In this document: positions 10,555 through 21,801 of the stretch, in pieces
How the letters are laid out: the number at the start of each line of letters is the position of its first letter
Position numbering within the stretch: position 1 is the first letter of the stretch
Origin: Podospora bellae-mahoneyi
Lineage: Eukaryota; Ascomycota; Sordariomycetes; Sordariales; Podosporaceae
Length of the DNA stretch: 64,000 nucleotides
Reading direction: 5' to 3'
Assembly (NCBI RefSeq): GCF_035222275.1
Contig: NC_085884.1
Span: 1,550,001 to 1,614,000 of the forward strand
Position numbers and translations under genes: made by a program
The notes under the pieces: model-generated
Seen by the model: only the letters and a program-made list of their open reading frames with translations
Told to the model about the DNA's origin: nothing
Database searches by the model: none

Positions 10555-12073
10555 GTGTGGATGTTCTTGTATGTACTAAAGCCTACCTGTACCCGAATCT
10601 CGTTCATCCTCATAATGGGCTCAAAGCCTTGGTCAATGGCCACATTGCCGTCTACGCCTCTTTGCCTCATTTGCTATCCATTGGCCCTCGAGTTGCAGAA
10701 CCCCTTACTCATGTGCCAACGACGTCTGGGCGTTTGGTACACACCTAGCCACGTTTGTGTCACTTGCTGGACCTCAAGAGGGGGTACTATCAGCTGATTG
10801 TGGCTGGAACCAATCCTCACCAATGCAGGCTGTTGCAACTGCCAAGTCTGGCTCGTGGATGAAAATTTCGGACGTCCAGAAATACACAAGACTGTTCCCG
10901 CCGCTTGATCATACCTAACTGATAGAACAATGGGGACTCTTTCCGCTGGCAACGTACCGAGACGGTCTCGATCTGCAGGGCTTATGCCCTTCTTAGAAAG
11001 CCTGCTCGAGTCAGAAAAACGGAGCTCCTCAGCACCGAAGGGTAGGCCACGCAGCTAGCTATGGCATCTTTTGTAAAGGACATGCTCGGATTTGCGGCTA
11101 TGTGCTCCAAAACGGAGCCGATCCCAACGTCCGTGAGAAAATGGACGTAACGCATTGCTTGATAGCCCGCATGGGGGGTCACCGTGACGCTGCTGAGGTC
11201 CTTTTGTCCTGCGGGGCGGATCCGGAACCTCGCAGTTTATTATACTCCACGCCTCTTACCCTGCTGATCTGGCAAAGAGGAAAGAAAGATCGGGACGAGT
11301 CGATGGGCATCATCCAGCTACTGCTCGAAAAAGGGGCCGACCCGAATGGTGCTGATGACGATGGTGATACCTCACTGATTTCATGTTCTGTGTTCCAGCA
11401 GGTCGAGGTCACGCAGTTGCTCCTCAAACACGGTGCCCAAGTTGACGTAGCAAACAACGACGGGAAGAAGGCTATCCATGCGGCTGCCGCGGAGTGCGAT
11501 CCGAGAATGATACGACTCCTCCTGGATCATGGTGCGAACCCGGCTCAAAAGGAAATCGATGGGTGGAAAGCCCTACACATGGCTGCACAGATGGACAAAA
11601 AGGAGACGCTGGAGGTCGTAAAGGTGCTTGTGGACACACGAAGAATAGAAATCAACAACCAAGAGGAGAAAGGGACAACGGCACTATACCTAGCTGTCCA
11701 AGCGGGACGTCCTGATGTGGCCCAAGTTCTCCTGGAAGCCGGGGCGGACCCCAATATTACAGCCAAACCCGATTTTTGGCCCCTACGGAGGGCCGTCCTA
11801 ACTTCCAACATGGAACTTCTGAATCTTCTCCTCAGTCATGGCGCAGACGTCAGTTTGTCGGATAGCAAGGGCAGAAACGTTCACTTCGCTTGCGCACAAT
11901 CTGATGCCAACATCCTCAAGAGGGTCGTGGAGGCCAGTCTTGATGCTCTTCCGCAGCAGCGTGATGACAATGGAGGAACACCCCTGCACGTCGCCGTGCA
12001 GAACGACTATGAAGTGATTGCCCTAGCTCTGATGGAACTTGGTGGTGCTAGTAAAAGGCAGCGGGCGGAGTAA
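10555..12073 (+). pseudogene. Kinase plus ankyrin-repeat gene: broken kinase part, intact ankyrin part
   Basis: The 5' part is a kinase C-lobe in pieces: ALELQNP (about 10684-10704, matching an APE-type segment) is followed after a frame change in a CCCC run by YSCANDVWAFGTHLATFVSL (10706-10765), the DVWSFG helix of protein kinases. That frame meets stops near 10917 and 10994. From about 11090 to the TAA at 12071 the frame is clean and encodes some 320 residues of ankyrin repeats: NGADPN, GADPEP, KGADPNGADDDGDT, HGAQVDVANNDGKKAIH, HGANPAQKEIDGWKALH, AGADPN, HGADVSLSDSKGRNVH, DDNGGTPLHVAVQ, about nine repeats. There is no ATG at its head; a GTG lies at 11102. It is therefore the 3' part of a longer gene whose kinase half has decayed. 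Intron positions in the kinase part could not be settled. Confidence 0.7.
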
Positions 12074-12288
12074 GGCCATTACTTAGGAATCGAAGTCCCC
12101 GTCAAGGATAAGACTTCAACTCAGGGTAACTTGGGCATATCGAAGAAACGGCTTGTTCGAAGCCAGTCAACTTCTTCGTGTCTTTTCATAGTGTCTACGC
12201 GTTCATTAGTTTATGTAGGTACTAGGGAGAGACTTGAAGCAAGTTTTTCCCATACTTTTATGCCTTCTGTAACCTCGTCGGGGTGGAC

Positions 12289-12608
12289 TTCTGTGAGTTC
12301 TGTGAATTTGCCGGTTTTAATGCCGGTAAATGCGGAAGGGAGGGTGGTATCGCCTCCAATTCTGTTGTTTGCTCCCAGTTCATCTGGTCCCACCTTTTCT
12401 GTCAGGCCCACAGGTTGCTTGCTCTGGATTAGGGCTTTTGTTGACCAGTATATCCCACACACTTTTTGTAGCTTTTCTTTTCTCTGTCACATTTCACCAT
12501 CATCACTTTTTCTCACAACCTTTTGCCTCACTTTGCGCGCCAGTGATCACTTCCACTGTCCCCCTCTTTCTGTGGTGGAGATGCCGGTACCGGTATTGGT
12601 CTATTCCT
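12289..12608 (+). pseudogene. Partial second copy of the membrane-protein gene 3' end, split by an insertion
   Basis: Bases 12289-12356 and 12571-12608 align closely with about 6438-6545 of the intact membrane-protein gene. Both encode SVNxPVLxPVNAEGRVVSPP followed by MPVPVLV. The two halves are contiguous in the original but separated here by about 214 bases (12357-12570). Weaker similarity extends upstream to about 12271. No gene function is expected. Confidence 0.8.
12357..12570 (+). repeat. Insertion sequence-like segment with a second partial copy at 58503-58610
   Basis: The segment interrupts the duplicated gene end. Its first 130 bases (CTGGTCCCACCTTTT, GTCAGGCCCACA, TTAGGGCTT, TATAGCTTT/GTAGCTTTT, TTTTTCTCTGT) recur in the same order and strand at 58503-58610. 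No open frame and no terminal repeats are evident. It may be a short non-autonomous element or a retroposed transcript piece. Confidence 0.6.
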
Positions 12609-13287
12609 AATCGTAAAATAACAATGAGCGGGATAGTAAGGGGAAGACTGGATCCGGGTGATGGCGGCAGGCCGGTTTCTTTTGATGATGAGTAGGTACC
12701 GAGGTAGTAGGAGTAAAATTTGTATGCAAGTTCTGACCAAATAATTCTTCCTAACCGTACTTTTGTCAATGTTAACGGCCTATGGCTAGGTACAGGCGTA
12801 GGTCACAGGTGAAAGATTGAATTGCCGGATCAAGAAGAAAAAGAAAAGAGAAAATAGGTATACTCCCCACAGCGTCCTCTTATACCTCTTACATCCTCCG
12901 GACTTCCCCCTCAAAGCATACAAAATATCCACTAGAATTATCCGAACTTCCTCGTATCTCTTCTCGCATCTCTTCCTCGTATCTCCTTTCACCTCCTGGA
13001 TCCCACATCAATTGCAAGCCTCCCACATCAATCGTCAAATAACCCTAACCCGGACATCATCCCATAAAAGTCAAGACAGTCAACCGGTCTTCGCTCCAGT
13101 AGCCAGACCGCACCTCTCTTCTAATTTACCTTACCGCGCACTGAAACCCAGCTCGAGGCTGAACCGAATTTCTCCTGTGCTCCTCCCCTGAACCTTTCAC
13201 CATCTCTCTCGACTCCCACAAACATCTCACAGAACAAAGACTCACCATCTGCTTGCTTCTGAATTGCTCCCCATCAGTGACTTAACC
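12609..13287. other. Intergenic spacer and HET-gene promoter region
   Basis: Pyrimidine-rich stretches (for example 12870-13000 and 13190-13260) precede the HET-domain gene, as is common in fungal promoters. No gene seen. Confidence 0.5.
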
Positions 13288-15458
13288 ATGTCACACCCCC
13301 ACAGCCGGCAGATATGCACCGACTGCACCGTAATATTCCAAAAGGCAGGTTCTGTCTTGACATCGGGAATCACCGAAACAGTCTCGTCCTTGCCATTGGA
13401 TCAGTCATACCGAGAGCGAATAATCCGACACGTTCATCAAAACCAATGTGACATGTGCTCTCTCATCAGCAACACCATCCCGGCAATCAATGACCCCCTA
13501 GACTCCAAAAGGACAGCAGAGCTCAGGTTTACTCTGCTGCAAAACAACCCGGCGAGTGTGAATCTCAGGCTTTGGGAGTTTTGTGCCGAGGACCAAAAGG
13601 CTAGATCTCATGCAGGGGGTTTGAGCATCCAAGATGGTGAGGAACGTGACATCTGTGTGGGTGGAGCTGTGGAGGCTGATACTTGTATGTGTTAGTTCGG
13701 AATGGAAGAAGTACCCGCATACTCAGTGCCCCTACTACATGGTCAGCTGAAACGCTGGGTCAGATCAAGGACTGGTTGGAAACATGCCTTTCATCGCATG
13801 CCCAGTGCGCAAACCGGTCCTCAGGCCGTCTCCCACGGCGTCTGATAGACGTTTGGTCTACCACCGAGCCGCTGCCGAAACACTTTGATCAACTGAGTCT
13901 TGAAAATTCTCAGAACATCCGCGTAGTAGTGTCCGAATCTCTGCCCCAAGACACAAAGTACCTCACCCTCAGCCACAGATGGGGCAATCCACCCAAGTTG
14001 CTCCTCACCACCCAGACTCAGTTCCTGCTAAAAGAAGACATAGTCCCCCATCTTCTAGCGTGCGACGAAGCAGCGGTATTCCGCCATGCCATCCAAGTCA
14101 CGCGTGGGCTTGGATTCCGATACATATGGATTGACGCCCTCTGCATCGAGCAAGACAACGGACCAGAGAAAGCAGTTGATATCATGCACATGGACGAAGT
14201 CTATACCAACTCATCTTTGAATCTCTCGGCTTCCGTAGCCAGTGTACTTGACGGGCTAGTCTTTGATCGAGACTTGTCGTCGATCAATCCTTGTCGGGCG
14301 ACGGTCGTCGTCGAAGCTGGTCAAGAAAGCGTTGCCCTGCAGGCAACTCCCGAAGGGTTTCATTCCTTGCGGGCTGTTGGACCCCTTTACGAACGAGGCT
14401 GGGTGTATCAAGAGAGGTTGCTCGCACCGCGCATTGTACATTTCTTGTCGGACCAAGTGTACTGGGAGTGTCATGCTTTGGACGCATCTGAGGTTCTCCC
14501 CGAGGGATATCAAGATGGATTGGAGCGCCAGACACGGGGTATGGCGGCGATTACGAAGGGTCTATCTGCTAACGAACTGGAACTGCGATGGTTCCGTCTT
14601 GTGGAAGACTACACTGCCACGGCTCTGACATATCCGGATGATCGCCTGCTAGCTGTGTCAGCTTTGGCTAAGCAGTTTTCTTCTGTTGCGAAACGGAACC
14701 CGAATGACTATCTGGCTGGGATGTGGAAGGACAGCCTACTGGCTTCGCTGGTGTGGTTGTTGGCTGAATACGAAGAAGGAAGCGAGCCACAACGGTCAAG
14801 TGATGCTCCGAGGGAAACAGAAGTGGCACCGTCCTGGTCCTGGGCGTCCATCATGGATACAGTATCATGGCCTCAGAGCTCTGAATACACCCGGATAGTG
14901 CCTAGTGTCGAGTGGGTGGACGTCGAGGTTGACCGAACATCCCAAAATTTGTTTGACGGCACTAATCTATGTCGACTTCGTCTTCGCGGCCATATGCGCA
15001 AGATATGCCGATACATCGAGAACGGACAGCCTTGGATTAGCATTTCAGGAACAGTCCGGTTCCCGGAAGTATTGGAGATTAATGAGGAATTCTTTGACCA
15101 ACCGTTGGCCTTGAGCTGGGACACGTGTCGAGAGTCGGTTGCACTTGCACTGAAAGACGACAGTGAAGGACTGCCTGGTCGGACATATTTTCTGCTTCAC
15201 ATAGGCGCGGAGCAGGCGGCGTACTGTGGGGATTGGGAGCCCGCGGCAGAGGAGGGTATGATTCTTGAAAGGACTCCAGAGCATGGAACATATAGGCGGG
15301 TAGGGCATTTTCTTGTGCCCTATCTGTCGATCCAGGATTATGAGAGCTTCGAGCTGGCGGGCGCGTTTCATCGAGGCTTTGAAGGACTGCTGGATGAGAA
15401 TTCGGGTGATTATCACGAGCTGGACCCTGATGGGAGGTGTGTGATCGACATTATCTAA
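13288..15458 (+). CDS. HET-domain (heterokaryon incompatibility) protein
   Basis: Exons 13288-13684 and 13747-15458, joined over a 62-base intron (GTATGT donor; acceptor chosen because only 13746 restores the frame). The product is about 702 residues. The N-terminal 190 residues contain Cys pairs (CTDC, CDMC) typical of the region before HET domains. The HET domain lies at about residues 199-350 with its three conserved blocks: YLTLSHRWG, YIWIDALCIEQD and RGWVYQERLLAPRIVHF. The C-terminal half is the usual variable region with the APSWSWAS motif. In related fungi such proteins trigger cell death when unlike individuals fuse, through a TIR-like fold in the HET domain. The gene is intact, unlike the recognition-type genes to its left. 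Partner and specificity cannot be inferred. Confidence 0.93.
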
Positions 15459-15635
15459 AGCTCTCATGGAGTAGGTGTTGTGTTACAAGAATCGAGGTTG
15501 CTTTCAAGCCTCCTTAAGAGGACCCCCATGTTGCGGGGGCGGAGCTCTTAACGGGCGCGAAGTGGGGCACCCTCCCCACCTACAGCACCTTCACATCATA
15601 CATCTCAACGGGTATTCCACCCCTCACCATATGAG

Positions 15636-17187
15636 ATGGCACGCCCTTCGTCAGACCGGCCTCCGTCTCGTTCAAGAAGCCGCTCGCCTTCCCTCGTCAA
15701 ATCCTCTTCTCACCCCACTCCCCGCCGCGCAATCCGCCCGCTACTTCTTCTGGTAGCCCTCATCAACCTCTCATGGTCGCTATACCAACTCCCCACCACC
15801 CGCGTGATCGAATCCCGGCTCTGTTTTGACCACTACTTCCTCAGTGATCCCTCAGCCGTTCCCCCGGACGGCACCATCCCAGAAGAGCTGTGTAAGCTCG
15901 AAACCATCCAGCAGCGCTTAGGGAAGTTGCAAGGGGTGATGGAGACCATCTGGGTGGGGGGTGACTTTCTCATGACGATTCCTTTGGTGACGCTGGCGGA
16001 TCGATATGGGTACGGATTCGTTTTGAGGCTGAACCTGATCCCCCGCGCATTTTTGCTGGGGTGGATGCTGTTTGTTGGGTACTTTAGGTGGCTGCCGGTG
16101 GAATGGGTTGTGCTTGCGCCAACGGGGAGTTGGCTGGGAGGTGATTGCGTGTTGAACTCGGTGGTGTATTTTCTGGTGTCGGAGTTGACGGGGGATGTGG
16201 TTCTGCGGTGAGTTTTGAGTGGGAATAGTTATGAGAATGGTGACTGACAGAAGTAATAGGGCGACCTTCTTCGCCTACCTCAACGCTACGACTTCCATTT
16301 TCTCGAGTCAGCTTGGGCCTGCTCTGGCATCAATGACCATGTCATTCAGGCTGTGGCTACCCTTCGTACTAGGACTTGGTCTATTGTTGATATCGGCACC
16401 CCTGATCTCTTTGCTTCCCATAGCGCCTCCCCCGCACCCAGTTGAACCCCGAGAGACGCATGATGAAGAAAGGTCTTCTCTGCCGTCTCCTCAAGCACCA
16501 CCCAAATCTTTGCTCTCGCTCTTCAACACACGCCTGTTTTCCATCCTCTCCCTTCTCACCGCCCCCACGCCCAACTTCGTCTTGCTTCTCGTCGTTTTCT
16601 TCCTCGCCTCCCTCGCCTCCTCCGACACGAAGCTCCTCCCCCTCTACATCACCAACCGTTATCACCTCCTTCTCTCTTCCATCGGCTACCTCCTCTCCGT
16701 CAAAGCCGTCTTTAATTTTTTCCTGTTAACCTACATCATCCCCGCCCTCCTTCGAAAACAGGCCGGGTACATGTCTGCTCATGAGCCCGAAGCCGGTCCC
16801 ACGAGGACAACGATTCACAACGCCAAGATCTGTTTACTTTTGTCGGCTTTCGGCGCATTGTGCGTCGCCCTCGCTCCTAGTATTGGCTGGCTCGTTTGTG
16901 CGTTGGGGGTGTATGCACTGGGAATAGCTCTGCCAATGTTCACTTTTGGGCTGCTAAAGAGTGAGCATGTGGTCAAGCAGGTGGACTCTGAGACAGGGGT
17001 GGTGTTTTCAGTCGTGATGCTCGTTCGGACGGTGGGAACGCTGATGGGGGCGATGGTGATGCCCCTGCTGTGGGTGGAAGCGTTGAAGACGGGAGATCCA
17101 GAGGATTTGGGGCTGCCTTGGGGGGTTAGTGGGATTATTTATGCGGTTGCGAGTGTGGTATTGCTGGGTATGAAGGTGGCAGGGTAG
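15636..17187 (+). CDS. Major facilitator superfamily transporter
   Basis: Exons 15636-16207 and 16260-17187, with a 52-base intron (GTGAGT donor, AATAG acceptor). The product is about 499 residues. A Ser/Arg-rich cytosolic N-terminus of about 30 residues precedes the first helix (PLLLLVALINLSWSLY). The loop between helices 2 and 3 carries LADRYGYGFVLR, an MFS motif A variant. Around twelve hydrophobic segments are visible, with a charged central loop at about residues 255-280. The large first external loop with the sequence RLCFDHYF is typical of a fungal subgroup near secondary-metabolism or unknown-substrate transporters. Substrate not predictable. Confidence 0.88.
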
Positions 17188-17294
17188 ATCATCCCCTTCA
17201 CATAGAAATTCTGGATAACTGCTCGGAAAGCATTTAAAAGCAAAGCCTCATCCTCTACACGTTGCACTCCCCAAAAACCCCGGCAACCGAACCC

Positions 17295-18023
17295 CTACTC
17301 ACCCCCCGCCACCGTCCCACTCCCCACCCTGACCAAATCCTCATTCTCATACGTCTCCCTCTCAAACCCCTTCGCAACCCCTTCCAACAACGCACCGGCA
17401 ACCTGCCCAACCCTCACCTTCCCAATCCCAACCACGCCGAAAAACACCGTCGCCAACACCCCCGTCTCCTTGGTCGGACCAGAGATAATCCCCGGCTTCG
17501 CAATCGCCACCTCCACCCTTCCCCCAGATGTTTTCCCAAACTCCAAGATTTTGTTTTCCGCTTCGCCGCGGAGAACGCAATAATCGCCCAACAACAACGG
17601 CTTCTTTGCTGGATCCAGCACAGCGTTCGCACCACTGACATAGACAAATCTAAACGGCCTTTTATCCGTCAAGGAGGAGATCACCTTGATCCCAGTCAAG
17701 GCGTAGTCACAGCAGATCTTGACCGTTGTCTCCCAGGGCACGGTCTTGAGCTGGGCAGGGGTGATGGCTATGGTCCAGATGCAGGCGTCTGCGTTGGAGA
17801 GGTCGGATTTGATGTTGTCGGGGTAGTCATCTCTGTCGAAATCCTCGAGGATGACAGGTTTGAGTTTAGAGAGGTCGGCGTTTGGGAGGAGGGTGGATAG
17901 GTCGGGCGGGGGGCAGGGTTTTCGGCCGAGCGTGATGAGGGAGGTGATGAGGGGGTTAAAGAGGGATTGGCGGGTTAGTTCTGTGGCTAGGAAACCGGAT
18001 GAGCCGGCGATGATGAGCTTCAT
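17295..18023 (-). CDS. Rossmann-fold NAD(P)-binding (epimerase/NmrA-like) protein
   Basis: A single exon gives 242 residues. The N-terminus (KLIIAGSSGFLATELTR) is a dinucleotide-binding GxxGxxA glycine loop after a first beta strand. Later blocks such as FVYVSGANAVLD and VEVAIAKPGIISGP match the atypical short-chain/NAD-dependent epimerase group. The gene converges with the MFS transporter, with only 107 bases between the stops. Cofactor binding is likely; the reaction is unknown. Confidence 0.85.
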   Translation of the reverse strand: MKLIIAGSSGFLATELTRQSLFNPLITSLITLGRKPCPPPDLSTLLPNADLSKLKPVILEDFDRDDYPDNIKSDLSNADACIWTIAITPAQLKTVPWETTVKICCDYALTGIKVISSLTDKRPFRFVYVSGANAVLDPAKKPLLLGDYCVLRGEAENKILEFGKTSGGRVEVAIAKPGIISGPTKETGVLATVFFGVVGIGKVRVGQVAGALLEGVAKGFERETYENEDLVRVGSGTVAGGE

Positions 18024-19432
18024 TTTTTCTTTTGGGGGTGGGGGGGGAAGGGGAGTAAAGATGAGGGAGGTGAGGTGAGGTTAGGGGAAGACTGGGCGGG
18101 AATATGTATAAAGGGTCTAGGCATAAGGAGGCGCAGGTGCAGATGGTACAGTGTTGGGTGCTGGCTGTAACGGTGTTGCATTCAGGTGGCAAAGCCATAG
18201 CTCTCTCACATGTTAATGATGACCCTTTTGTTTTGTCGACATTTGTCACGATAGTGGGAACACATACAACCATATTGATGACATATAGTTAAGAACTCAA
18301 AACACCCTACAGTATTGCCAGAAACACACATTGCATTGTGTTGACAGCGCCTGCCTCCAGATTCTAGACACCTAAGAGAATGTTTTAAACGCCTCGGAAA
18401 ATGCTCATAGCGCCTGATTCCATGCTGATAGCCCCCTCGAAATATTTCCCTGACGCCTCAGACCTCAAACAGCCGAAAGAAACCGTAACGCCATGCCTGC
18501 CATGCCCGCCATGCCGCCCACTGTCTTTAACAGACCCATGCGTTCCCTGTATGCTACGCCATGTATGCAGTAGTCCCCCGTCCCAAGAAGCTATCCTCAC
18601 TCCCAATCCAGGGCACTATATAGCTAGTAGGCGACTCGCCCATCAACTCCGGCGGAACCAACACCTCCAGCGACAGCCAATCCCACTCCTCACCATGCTT
18701 GTTGGCAGCAGCAACACAGCCGGTGAGCCGCCTTAGCAAGGTCAGACACCTTCTCTGCCTCCGCTATCAACACAACAAACATCAGCCCTCTGCATACCCC
18801 AACAAAAACAATGCACATACCCTCCATTTCCTCCCTCGCCGTCTTCCTCAAATACTGGTACCGAACCGAAACAACCTGAAAACCGAATTCAACCCTGAAA
18901 AATACCCATCAGCCTCCATACCCAACCCTCGTTTCCCGTTTCATCTAGGCGTAAAAACATACCAGATATCCCTGGGCAACTCCTTTCCCAACGGTGTCTC
19001 GTCCTTGGTATATAGAGACTGTGGTGGTGTAGAAAATGAGTTCAAAGTTGAGTTGGTGCAGGTCAAAAGGGCAAAGGACGATAGATATCAGTGAAGGGTG
19101 GTAGATATGGGTAAGAAAAGGGTAGAAAGATATGGTCAAAGGGGGTGAAGGTCGAAGGAAAAGGACGACAGGAAGTTTTTGCGTTTTGCTTACGGTACGT
19201 AGTATCATCGTGTGAAGGCCGTTGAAGGTGGTTGTTCTGGGCTCTGGTGAGGTCGAAAGCCCAGTTTGGAGGCGAGTTTAGGAAAAGAAAATCTTCCGGG
19301 GGGAAGAGAGGACAGAGAGTTTGAATATCTAAAAGTTGGGAGCAGCTCCTTTACTTTCCAACCAAATGACTACCTATCTCTGGGCATGACGAGACTCATC
19401 GTGTGACCGATGATCGAACCTGTCGGCGGCTG

Positions 19433-19499
<67 letters not shown>

Positions 19500-19923
19500 G
19501 ACGAGGGGCGCTGCTTGGTCATTTCGTCGGCGTAGAATTCAGCTCAGCAAGTCCGAATAACGGAAGAGTGACCCGTCTGATATTGCCCGTACAGCGACCT
19601 AGTGACGCTTCTCATTGCGAGTCACTAGATGAGGTGACTGGGGATATCAGCGCGGGTATGTTGAGCTCCGTGTTCTCTGGATTGACAAGAGGCAATGCAT
19701 GCAATCAAACTGAAAAGAGTGCATAACCCAATTGTACAGAGACGAGAAACATCATATCACCTAAAACATCAGAGCAAACAGCCAAGGTATTATCTCCCAA
19801 TGCAAACCCATCTCCCCCATCCCGTTTTGTAACCAATCAACATACCCATCTTCAAAGGTATCAAACCCTTCTTCAAACTAAAAACTTCCTTCTTACCTTT
19901 TAAATTTACACAAAAAATAAACC
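18024..19923. other. Spacer with a CAT microsatellite and a possible short minus-strand gene
   Basis: Mostly non-coding. On the minus strand at 18739-18554 a 61-codon frame reads like real protein (KHGEEWDWLSLEVLVPPEL). Upstream, 18960-18800 has GTATGT donors and VSVRYQYLRKTAREEME, so a small spliced gene within about 18554-19090 is possible. I could not join the exons in one frame, so it is not called as a gene. Confidence 0.35.
19433..19499 (+). repeat. (CAT)n microsatellite, about 22 copies
   Basis: Perfect CAT trinucleotide array. An open frame reads it as poly-His (from 19403), but nothing else supports coding. Confidence 0.97.
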
Positions 19924-21690
19924 TTACAAAGTCAACTTGTCCACCTGCATCCTCACCTGTTCCATCCAGTCCATCCCCTGTCTCTTTTTCTTCAGTGCAT
20001 CCGCTTCCAACACACTGCCGTGCTCTCTCATCACCCCCTCCAAGTGAATACTCCAAATCACGTACTGCTCATTCGCCGACAGTGCCAGCCCCTGTCTCCC
20101 CCATTCAAACGCCTCTTCCCACTCTTCCACAAACTCGCAATAATCAAACAGCCACCCAATAAACAGACATTCCATCATCTTGGCAAACACCTCCGGGAAT
20201 ACCCCGATATCCCTCATCATCTTTAGCCTCTCCAGCAATGCCATCACCCGGGGCTTGAAATCATGCCCGAATTCCTTTGCCAACCACTGCTCAGCCAGAG
20301 CTTCACTTTCCGGATCACCCGACATAACCAGCTTTTGCGCCCAATACACACTCTGGGCTTCGACTCGAAGCATGTGATGCCGCCTCTTGTCTCTATCCCT
20401 CACAGAAGGCGCCACCGCCATGCTCATATCAGGAGGTGACCCCTTCGACGAAGCAGCCGAAGAATTTGGACTCCCACTGCGACTCCTATCCTCCCTCTGC
20501 TGGCAAGCCAAACTCTGATTCCTCGCCCACTCTCTCGTCCTACCCAGCACACCAGGGATATCCTCAATGACATCCGCGTTGGCTTGTGACAAAAGCTGAA
20601 TGTACACCATCAGCCTCTCCTCATTCTCCGACCCTTGCTCAAACATCTCGACAAAACTCGCCGCGATCTCCGAGACGGGGTGGTTTCCAAACTTGACGGT
20701 TGTTAACCGTGCCAAGTAACGGAAATAAGCCTTGAGGATATCTAACCTCCCGTACTCCAATAACAAATGCGGGACGACAAAACACAAATCCGAAAATGAC
20801 TTCATCGTCGGCTTCTCGAGCTTGCGTTCGATCTGCAGGAATGCCAGCCTTAACACCTCGCCTCCGGTTTTATTCTCCTTCAAGTCGAATAGATCCATGG
20901 ACACCTTAAAGTAGCGATAACAAGGGTCGATGTAGCCGGCGACTTCTTCTACCCGGAGGTTGCTGATATCGAGGTCGATGTACCCGTGCAAGAAACGGCG
21001 GATGGCAGTTAACCCTAGCTGAGCGGCGCGGGACGTGTCGTTGCCGAAGACGGTGGGGGAATTGGTGCTGTAACTGTTGTTTCTGCTCAGGGAGATCATG
21101 GAGGTCGATGACGACTTTGAACCGTAGGTGTCGTCGGTGGGGGATTCGTCAGAGTTGTACCGTGGCCGCCTCTTGACGGCGTATTTGAAAAAGCCCCAGC
21201 GGGCGAACTGGTTCTTGTACATTTTGGGTGTGGCCTTGAGGTTGTAGTTGGTTTCCATCAGTTGTATAATGTCACGGAGGATGCGGTTTTGGGTGATGTA
21301 GAGTTCATGGAGTAGCCCTTTCCACGGATCCCAGTCCTCGACACGGCGAGGAACAATGGGGTGCGGCGATGGGTGAGGACCTCGGAGGGCGGCGGCTTTG
21401 GCGGCTGCTGCTGCTTTGCTGCCATGTCTACCGGATTTGGTGACATGATGCCGCGATGCGGTGGTTTGATTGCTGCTGTGGGCACCGGAGGTCCTCGGGG
21501 GAGCTTTGGGTTTCCACTTCAGCGATGGAGCCTGGCATGATCTGCCAGTGCTTGACACTGGGCTTGTGGCTTCTTCCTTGACAAAAACCTTGACCTCGTC
21601 GCCGTCAATAACGAGTCCTGTCAAGTCCTCGGCGGCGGCGAGGAGGGCCATGGGCCCACCGTCCGTAGACGTGCTGTCGTCGAGGTCCAT
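19924..21690 (-). CDS. Clr5-domain protein
   Basis: A single exon gives about 588 residues from the ATG at 21690; the frame stays open up to 21801, so a longer N-terminus is possible. The Clr5 domain lies at about residues 115-170: DWDPWKGLLHELYITQNR, LRDIIQLMETNYNLKAT and YKNQFARWGFFKYA. This small Trp-rich domain at the N-terminus of many fungal proteins is thought to act in DNA binding or regulation. Ahead of it is an Ala/Lys-rich disordered stretch. After it come Ser-rich linkers and two helical regions that look TPR-like. The family is large and poorly characterised; a regulatory role is inferred only. Confidence 0.85.
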   Translation of the reverse strand: MDLDDSTSTDGGPMALLAAAEDLTGLVIDGDEVKVFVKEEATSPVSSTGRSCQAPSLKWKPKAPPRTSGAHSSNQTTASRHHVTKSGRHGSKAAAAAKAAALRGPHPSPHPIVPRRVEDWDPWKGLLHELYITQNRILRDIIQLMETNYNLKATPKMYKNQFARWGFFKYAVKRRPRYNSDESPTDDTYGSKSSSTSMISLSRNNSYSTNSPTVFGNDTSRAAQLGLTAIRRFLHGYIDLDISNLRVEEVAGYIDPCYRYFKVSMDLFDLKENKTGGEVLRLAFLQIERKLEKPTMKSFSDLCFVVPHLLLEYGRLDILKAYFRYLARLTTVKFGNHPVSEIAASFVEMFEQGSENEERLMVYIQLLSQANADVIEDIPGVLGRTREWARNQSLACQQREDRSRSGSPNSSAASSKGSPPDMSMAVAPSVRDRDKRRHHMLRVEAQSVYWAQKLVMSGDPESEALAEQWLAKEFGHDFKPRVMALLERLKMMRDIGVFPEVFAKMMECLFIGWLFDYCEFVEEWEEAFEWGRQGLALSANEQYVIWSIHLEGVMREHGSVLEADALKKKRQGMDWMEQVRMQVDKLTL

Positions 21691-21801
21691 TGAGTTCTGA
21701 TGGCGGCGGCAGCGGCGTTGACGGTTAGATCCAACGGTCAATGGGGCGGAGGCAACGGTTGGCTGAGGCCGGTGGCGGGTCCGCTCTCGCCAACGGAGCA
21801 A

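Noticed and set aside
19403-19726. Open frame with about 22 His residues
   Set aside because: It only reads through the CAT microsatellite; flanks show no coding character.
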